Positions 59,099 through 64,000 of a stretch of 64,000 nucleotides of DNA are shown here, piece after piece. The notes beneath the pieces were generated by a model, which made no database searches, had not been told where the DNA came from, and saw only the letters and a list, made by a program, of their open reading frames with translations. Every line of letters starts with the position of its first letter. The first letter of the stretch is position 1. The DNA is from an uncultured Brevibacillus sp. (GTDB lineage Bacteria > Bacillota > Bacilli > Brevibacillales > Brevibacillaceae): the NCBI RefSeq assembly GCF_947502445.1, contig NZ_CANMZW010000013.1:62001-126000 (forward strand), written 5' to 3'. The position numbers and the translations under genes are program-made.

Positions 59099-60226
59099 TT
59101 GAGTATTCAATTTATCTGTGCGGAATGTGGAGGAAAACATGCTCCTGAAAACCTATTGTGGCGTTGTCCCTGCGGTGGTCTTCTCAATGTTGACGAATAC
59201 ACCATTAGTTTCCCAATGGATGAGATTAAGAAACGTTCTGCAACAATGGGGAGATATTTAGAGGCCTTGCCCTTTCAAGATCCATCCGTTTTTGAGCAGG
59301 TAACATTAGGTGAAGGTTACACCCCTATGGTTCCTTTAGATTCTAATTCACCCAATATTATGATGAAGATGGATTACATGATGCCAACCTTATCCTTTAA
59401 AGATAGAGGAGCAGCTGTACTTATCGCTAAAGCAAAAGAACTTGGGGTAACTAATATTATCGCAGATAGTAGTGGAAATGCTGGAACATCAATTGCAGCG
59501 TATGCAAGTAGAGCGGGGATATCTTGTGATATTTATGTTCCTGCAAGCACATCACCCAAAAAACTAAAACAAATAAAAGCACATGGTGCCAATTTGCACG
59601 AGATACCAGGAAGCAGAGAAGATACTGCTGCTGCTATAGAGGCAGTAGAGAAAAAGCAAGTTTTTTATGCAAGCCATGTATATAATCCATATTTTTATCA
59701 GGGAACAAAAACTTATGCATTTGAGATCTGGGAACAACTAAACGGCGAAGTTCCGGATACGATCGTTATCCCTGTCGGAAACGGTACTTTGTTATTAGGA
59801 GCATACTATGGGTTCAGAGAGTTACTAAAATGCGGAAACATTTCCAAAATTCCTCGTTTTGTTGCTGTCCAGGCAGAAGGTTGCGCACCACTTGTTCAAG
59901 CGTTCGAGCGAGGCGAGAAAGATGCTGAACCGGTTGTAAATTCCGGTACTGCAGCTGAAGGGATCGCTATTGCGGCACCTGCACGGCATCGACAAATACT
60001 ACAGGCAATTAGAGAGACGAATGGAATCATCATTACTGCTCCGGAAGGAAAAATTGAACAAGCAAGAGAAGAACTTGCAAAAAAAGGCTTTTATGTTGAG
60101 CCTACTACAGCCGCAACATATGCAGGATTTCAAAAGTATCGTTCCCAATACAAACAGGGTAATCCAGATCATGGTGACGAAAAAATTGTCATCCCACTTT
60201 GTGGGGCAGGTATAAAAGCAAATTAG
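59099..60226 (+). CDS. Threonine-synthase-like PLP enzyme with zinc-ribbon head
   Basis: A 375-aa fold-type II PLP enzyme. A CxxC-CxC ribbon (CAECGG, CPCGG; residues 8-27) is followed by the threonine-synthase-like core. The core has the PLP Lys101 in TLSFKDRGA, the phosphate loop IPVGNGTLLLG and SSGNAGTSIAAYA. It could make threonine, or act as a lyase/racemase in amino-acid breakdown. The association with RidA, a symporter and a YheO-type regulator argues for catabolism. The TTG start follows AAAGGGG. Confidence 0.8.
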   Translation: MSIQFICAECGGKHAPENLLWRCPCGGLLNVDEYTISFPMDEIKKRSATMGRYLEALPFQDPSVFEQVTLGEGYTPMVPLDSNSPNIMMKMDYMMPTLSFKDRGAAVLIAKAKELGVTNIIADSSGNAGTSIAAYASRAGISCDIYVPASTSPKKLKQIKAHGANLHEIPGSREDTAAAIEAVEKKQVFYASHVYNPYFYQGTKTYAFEIWEQLNGEVPDTIVIPVGNGTLLLGAYYGFRELLKCGNISKIPRFVAVQAEGCAPLVQAFERGEKDAEPVVNSGTAAEGIAIAAPARHRQILQAIRETNGIIITAPEGKIEQAREELAKKGFYVEPTTAATYAGFQKYRSQYKQGNPDHGDEKIVIPLCGAGIKAN

Positions 60227-60533
60227 TGTAAAGATAGTAAAATAATGAGCTTTGAAAGTAATTCTTTGATGAGTTAATAGAGCGACCGCATGTATTTTCT
60301 GTACGCTAAGCCTATGCCAGCGTTCGTGTCACCAAGGACAAACGTACTTTTTCGGAGCCAACAGAGTCAAGGGCGTAAGGCGAAGCGAAACCTGAACGCG
60401 TTGCTGTTGAAAAAGACAATCTCTTCGGGGATAAAGGCTTTCTTTTATTGGTTAGCGGATGTGTGGTTGTACTCGATCTTCAAAGAAAAAGTAAGTAAAG
60501 AGAACAAGTCTTCTCAATAGAGAGACTACAAAA
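60227..60533. other. Intergenic stretch without a convincing gene
   Basis: A 76-codon frame at 60290 lacks a ribosome site and a family. Other frames give short protein-like pieces (SVRVTKDKRTFSEP; FGDKGFLLLVSG), so a degraded gene is possible. Confidence 0.3.
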
Positions 60534-60571
60534 CGAACCCACCAAGCAACGACTCTGCTCGGTGGGTTCGC
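60534..60571 (-). terminator. Rho-independent terminator of the oxidoreductase gene
   Basis: GAACCCACC(GAG)-loop-GGTGGGTTCG followed by TTTTG on the minus strand, about 80 bases after the stop. Confidence 0.6.
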
Positions 60572-60649
60572 TCGCTATGATTGTTCAGACGAGAGATGTC
60601 AGCTAAGCTGGGAGTAGCCCGGTCTCAAACTGCTCGAACATGTCATACG

Positions 60650-61639
60650 TTAGCCAATTCGTAGTCCGATGTTTCCAAGCTGCTCTCCCCGCTTCATCCG
60701 TTGAAACGCCTGTACAGAATCTTGCAGCGGATATACATGATCGATAACGGGATGCAGCGAGTGCCGTTCCATGAAGGAGAGCATTTCCGAGAACTCCTCC
60801 CTGCTGCCCATCGAAGTGCCAATAATCTGGATTTGAGGAAAAAAGATGGCCCGGATCGGAAGCTCGATTCGGTCTCCGGAGCTTGCTCCGAATGTAACGA
60901 TACGACCATTAGGCTTGATGACATCAAAATATTGCGGGAATGTAGCAGGGCCAATACTGTCAAGGATGAGGTCTACGTTGTTGGCTCCAAGACTTGTCAC
61001 CCAATCCCCGTGACTTTCGAGCGCACGGTGAGCTCCATAGGATAGGGCCGCTTGTCGCTTGGCTTCACTTCGTGAGGTTACACTGACAGTAGCCCCCACA
61101 GCTAATGCCATAAGCATGGCGAAAGTCGCAACACCTCCTCCAATTCCAGGAATGAGAACGTGCTGGCCTTGCTTCAGGTTGCCTCTTGTGAACAGCGCCC
61201 GATAGGCGGTTAACGCGGATAAGGGCAGTACGCCCGCTTCTTCCCATGTCAGATAAGCAGGCTTATTGAAAACATTGTCTGCAGGAACAATTACATACTC
61301 GGCAAATGTTCCATCTGATGGGCCTCCCAGAATTTCTAGAGCTGCCGGGATTTCATCGGTCCTCTCCCATCCGATAGACGGATTCAAAATAACTTCGGTG
61401 CCTACCGAAAGGTGCGATACCCCTTCGCCTATGGCTGCAATCGTGCCTGCACCGTCCGAGCCGATGATCAAGGGGGCCATGTCTCCTTTTCGTCCATCCA
61501 TGAGGAATAAATCTCTATGATTTAGCCCTGCCACCTTTAGCTTCACTTTCACTTTACCGAAGCCAGGAGCTTTGTCATGAATGTCTCCATAACATAATCC
61601 TTCTAGTCCGCTGTGTTTCGTGTGTATGATTGCTTTCAT
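60650..61639 (-). CDS. Zinc-type alcohol dehydrogenase-like / quinone oxidoreductase (MDR superfamily)
   Basis: A 329-aa medium-chain reductase. The N-terminal GroES-like part has LNHRDLFLMDGRKG and IIGSDGAGTIAAIGEGV. The NADPH-binding Rossmann part has VLIPGIGGGVATFAMLMALA. Catalytic zinc cysteines are absent, so it belongs with the quinone oxidoreductase type. It reduces enones or quinones with NADPH. AGGAGGT precedes the ATG. It is divergent from a LysR gene, its likely regulator. Confidence 0.88.
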   Translation of the reverse strand: MKAIIHTKHSGLEGLCYGDIHDKAPGFGKVKVKLKVAGLNHRDLFLMDGRKGDMAPLIIGSDGAGTIAAIGEGVSHLSVGTEVILNPSIGWERTDEIPAALEILGGPSDGTFAEYVIVPADNVFNKPAYLTWEEAGVLPLSALTAYRALFTRGNLKQGQHVLIPGIGGGVATFAMLMALAVGATVSVTSRSEAKRQAALSYGAHRALESHGDWVTSLGANNVDLILDSIGPATFPQYFDVIKPNGRIVTFGASSGDRIELPIRAIFFPQIQIIGTSMGSREEFSEMLSFMERHSLHPVIDHVYPLQDSVQAFQRMKRGEQLGNIGLRIG

Positions 61640-61673
61640 CTTGCTAACCTCCTAAGCTTTGTTCGATGTTCCT

Positions 61674-61688
61674 AGTACAAATTGTACT
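61674..61688. promoter_or_regulatory. Operator palindrome between oxidoreductase and LysR gene
   Basis: AGTACAA-A-TTGTACT, a perfect 7+1+7 palindrome 35 bases upstream of the oxidoreductase start, is a likely site for the divergent LysR protein. Confidence 0.6.
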
Positions 61689-61781
61689 TAGCGGATATAT
61701 TTCAGTAAAATGAACAAAACAGAACGTGACAATCAGAAATAATCATACCAAACGGGATACATGTAGACAGGAGACTTAGAG

Positions 61782-62633
61782 ATGGAAACGAAAGATTTGA
61801 GGATTTTTCAAGCGGTCGCACGCGAGGGTAGTGTAACGAAGGCGGCGGAACTGTTGAATTATGTACAGTCCAATGTAACGAGCCGTATTCAATACTTGGA
61901 GACGGAAGTCAAAGTGCCGCTTTTTCACCGGTCTAATCGGGGGATGACGTTAACGCCGGCAGGTGAGAACTTGCTGAAATATGCGGATCAAATCCTAAGT
62001 CTAATCGACGAGGCTGTGAAGTCTACTCAATACTCGGAGCATCCATCAGGTCCACTCCGGTTAGGGGCCATTGAAACAACAGCTGCTCATCAGCTGACGC
62101 CGCTTTTGGCAGGCTACCACTCGCAATACCCGGATGTTGAACTGTCTCTCGTAACCGGTGAAACGCACAGTTTACTGCAGCAAGTTATGAAACATGATCT
62201 AGACGGGGCTTTTATTTATGGACCAATAGAAGACGCAGATATCGAGTGCATTCCCGTGTTTGAAGATGAATTGGTGTTTGTCTCGAATTCGAGAAAGCAA
62301 GGCATTAGTGAAGTGCTTGTAAAACCTCTCCTGTTATTTGAAGTTGGCTGTTCGCATCGATCGAAGGTCAAGCAGTTGTTACAGGAGAGCGGGCTCGTTT
62401 CTTATCAGATGATGAAGTATGGAACGTTGGACGTCATTGTAAGTGGAGTATCTTCAGGGCTTGGCGTGTCTATGCTTCCGAAATCTTCGATTCGTAAAGC
62501 GGAAGAGTCGGGAAAGATCGCTTCCTATCCTCTTCCCGAACCATACCGGAAGCTGGAGATATGTTTCGTATATAGGAAGGATTCACTTTTTAACCGCTCT
62601 TTAGAAAAATTAATAGAACGAATTATGGTTTAA
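61782..62633 (+). CDS. LysR-type transcriptional regulator
   Basis: A 283-aa regulator, with an N-terminal HTH (LRIFQAVAREGSVTKAAELL, then YVQSNVTSRIQYLETEV) and a ligand-binding domain from about residue 85 (PLRLGAIETTAAHQLTPLLA). ACAGGAGA precedes the ATG. It is divergent from the MDR oxidoreductase, which it probably activates in response to an electrophile or similar signal. Confidence 0.9.
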   Translation: METKDLRIFQAVAREGSVTKAAELLNYVQSNVTSRIQYLETEVKVPLFHRSNRGMTLTPAGENLLKYADQILSLIDEAVKSTQYSEHPSGPLRLGAIETTAAHQLTPLLAGYHSQYPDVELSLVTGETHSLLQQVMKHDLDGAFIYGPIEDADIECIPVFEDELVFVSNSRKQGISEVLVKPLLLFEVGCSHRSKVKQLLQESGLVSYQMMKYGTLDVIVSGVSSGLGVSMLPKSSIRKAEESGKIASYPLPEPYRKLEICFVYRKDSLFNRSLEKLIERIMV

Positions 62634-62740
62634 AACCAAAATCAGAGCTTGACCAAATAATCGGAGTATAAAAATGGAAAAACATCTGCTATTCCAGTAA
62701 TGTTGTAAGTCTCACCAAACAACATAAAGGAACAAACAGA

Positions 62741-63150
62741 TGCAAATTCAGAATGATATCGATCGATGCCTGCGAACTCCATATCGAAGTCAAACCGACG
62801 GCTCATAAACAATGTGTCCTATTACGATGTAACGTGGGATTCATATGGGCGTATGCCTTTGTTGTCCCGAAACGGCGTTACAGCCACCTCTTTCGAGCGC
62901 ATACGGTTGAACAAGCACTCGGGTCCACAGCGGCGCACAGTGCCCGGATACAACAAAAGCCTGCCAGCACCGTACAACGCATGCATAACGGGGCTGTCCC
63001 GATGGAGAGTGAACGGATCTACGAGAAAGCCTGGGCAGAAGCAAAGGAAACGACGACTCAAGTTTTAGGTGTCGATGATTTGCTATCAAGAAAGGCCACT
63101 CGTACAATACCGGTATTCATAACCTCAGAGGGGAGACGGATTTCTGTTAA
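62741..63150 (+). mobile_element. Degenerate ISL3-family transposase gene
   Basis: The start MQIQNDID is followed, in another frame, by SIDACELHIEVKPTAHK and PKRRYSHLFRAHTVEQALGS, then ARIQQKPASTVQRMH and ETTTQVLGVDD. After one more frameshift comes KKGHSYNTGIHNLRGETDF. This is the N-terminal half of ISL3-type transposases, with a deletion near the start, at least two frame changes and no catalytic end. No terminal inverted repeats were identified. It is an inactive insertion-sequence remnant. Confidence 0.7.
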
Positions 63151-63299
63151 AATTAGAGATATAAAATACCTTTTAAGTCTATATTGGTTGAGTAAATGCA
63201 AGGTTAAGCAACTTTTCCGGAAGTTCGAGACGCTGTTAATGTATCGATATATCTCCACCTGATAGATACTTTAATTACAAGAAAGTGAGATGATGTTGA

Positions 63300-63428
63300 A
63301 TGAATGAAATTAAACTCTTAGCCATTTCAGGGAGTTTACGTCAAAAGTCTTCCAATACAGCACTAATGAATGCAATCATCGGACTAGCCCCTGAAAACGA
63401 AAAGGCAGTTATGTTCAATAATTCATGA
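63300..63428 (+). pseudogene. 5' fragment of an NADPH-dependent FMN reductase gene
   Basis: MNEIKLLAISGSLRQKSSNT...MNAIIGLAPEN is the typical start of flavodoxin-like NADPH:FMN reductases, including the GSLRxxSxN phosphate loop. After 42 codons the frame stops, and the remaining ~140 residues are missing. The site GTGAGATG is present upstream. Confidence 0.65.
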
Positions 63429-63668
63429 TACATTTTTACTTAAGCCCTATTACATTACTTTGGGGGACCCGTTTTGTGGGGGGCCGTTTCAGCTATGAAT
63501 GAACTGAAGGCAATTTATTATACATGTTGCTAGAATGGTTGTTGTGTCAACGCAGTATCTTAAGAGCGTTGACAGTTAAGTAGTGAGCCTGAAAGCGATA
63601 TTACCACGAAAATTATTGTATTTTAAAAAAGAGCTAAGGGATCTGTACAGGCAAATTCTGTCGGCATT

Positions 63669-63883
63669 GTGCCAGGGAATAGGAAACGGCCAACATTGCT
63701 TACATATGGTGGGTTCATTCTCTATGGATTAATGGCACTTGTCATTCGATATATTTACCTTATTTTGGGTAAAAGGAAAGAGGCTCGGGAAGTATCACAT
63801 CCATTCAAGAAATTGATCCCCATGAATTTGTTATTTCACATGAACCAATCTACTTTGTTGGCAGTTTTATGCCAAGGAGATGA
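63669..63883 (+). pseudogene. Fragment of a DUF2179/YitT-type membrane protein gene, frameshifted
   Basis: One frame gives a hydrophobic stretch (GGFILYGLMALVIRYIYLIL) and GKRKEARE. After a shift the next frame reads ITSIQEIDPHEFVISHEPIY and FVGSFMPRR, followed by tandem stops. The last part is the DUF2179 C-terminal domain found in YitT proteins. It is only the 3' part of such a gene. Confidence 0.5.
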
Positions 63884-64000
63884 TAGTGAGAAATATCAAA
63901 CATTAAAGCAAAACTAACTTTGGATAACAGTAAAGTGGTCGTGTTGCGGGGTAGCACCACTACGTAAAATAATAACCGGGTGCTCTGCAAAGCGGAACAG

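Noticed and set aside
60290-60520. 76-codon plus-strand frame
   Set aside because: No ribosome site and no family; the three plus frames all give protein-like bits, so a decayed gene is as likely as a real one.
63940-64000. T-box-like string GGGGTAGCACCACTACG near the right edge
   Set aside because: It lacks the invariant GGTGGTACCGCG core, and no terminator can be seen before the window ends.
1-64000. Search by eye for CRISPR arrays, tRNA, rRNA or a prophage
   Set aside because: No regularly spaced 25-40 bp repeats, no T-loop/anticodon patterns and no phage structural genes were noticed. A tRNAscan or Infernal run would be needed to exclude RNA genes firmly.

Overview
The window looks like a chromosomal segment of an aerobic, spore-forming member of the Bacillales, most likely Brevibacillus or a close relative. 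That assignment is an inference from gene content and style. The evidence is: Shine-Dalgarno sites close to AGGAGG, frequent GTG and TTG starts, sigma-A, sigma-54 and sporulation-type promoters, a T-box leader, sporulation genes (sda, sleB, a SpoVIF-like gene, two YjcZ-like genes) and many Bacillus-type conserved genes (ylaN, ftsW, yneK, yugN, yqxD, ypwA). No rRNA, tRNA or CRISPR array was seen.

Layout. 1-9.2 kb: the 3' end of a YitJ-type methionine gene, mug, an M32 carboxypeptidase, prfC, two GNAT acetyltransferases, an MFS transporter and a Fur-controlled siderophore-binding lipoprotein. 9.2-12.1 kb: an accessory cassette with an MFS exporter, a decayed ABC-F gene and a self-contained 55-aa peptide gene. 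It is bounded by inverted copies of a 20-bp repeat (GATAATAAAGWNNTAGACTG). 12.2-28.4 kb: ordinary chromosome with a rhodanese, DUF817, DUF502, DUF1700, YneK and TPR proteins, a NitT/TauT-type ABC transporter, RNase Z, a YczE protein, sporulation peptides, a subtilisin-like protease, YqxD, PAP2, and a LysR/MFS divergent pair.

28.4-36.6 kb: an arginine/ornithine (roc) catabolic block with a permease, a RocR-like sigma-54 activator and rocD. -24/-12 promoters and TGCAAAATAATTTTGC-type upstream sites are visible. It is followed by sda with a DnaA-box cluster, patB-like, glutaminase and ylaN. 36.7-47 kb: a T-box (UUC specifier inferred) ahead of a sodium:amino-acid symporter, a Ca/H antiporter, sleB, a pyruvate-oxidase-like enzyme, an Asp23 protein, ftsW, yugN, a type I toxin-antitoxin locus, a CBS protein, a MerR-methyltransferase fusion and a second YjcZ-like peptide.

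47-64 kb: accessory and partly decayed DNA. It holds an MFS exporter followed by two peptide genes with a divergent TetR, several gene fragments including two 5'-truncated reductases joined head to head, and a second MFS with a divergent cysteine-rich regulator. A third locus carries 21-bp TAGACT repeats. An AT-rich amino-acid cluster follows (GltP-type symporter, RidA with an internal amber codon, YheO/DauR-type regulator, threonine-synthase-like PLP enzyme) with a clear candidate operator. The window ends with an oxidoreductase/LysR pair, a dead ISL3 transposase and two more broken genes.

How genes work together. The roc block converts arginine and ornithine to glutamate, next to glutaminase. 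The RidA/PLP-enzyme/symporter cluster probably imports and deaminates an amino acid, with RidA (if functional) clearing reactive imines. Several exporters sit beside their own divergent regulators, as is usual for inducible resistance genes. Product names come from recognising family motifs by eye; no database search was possible.
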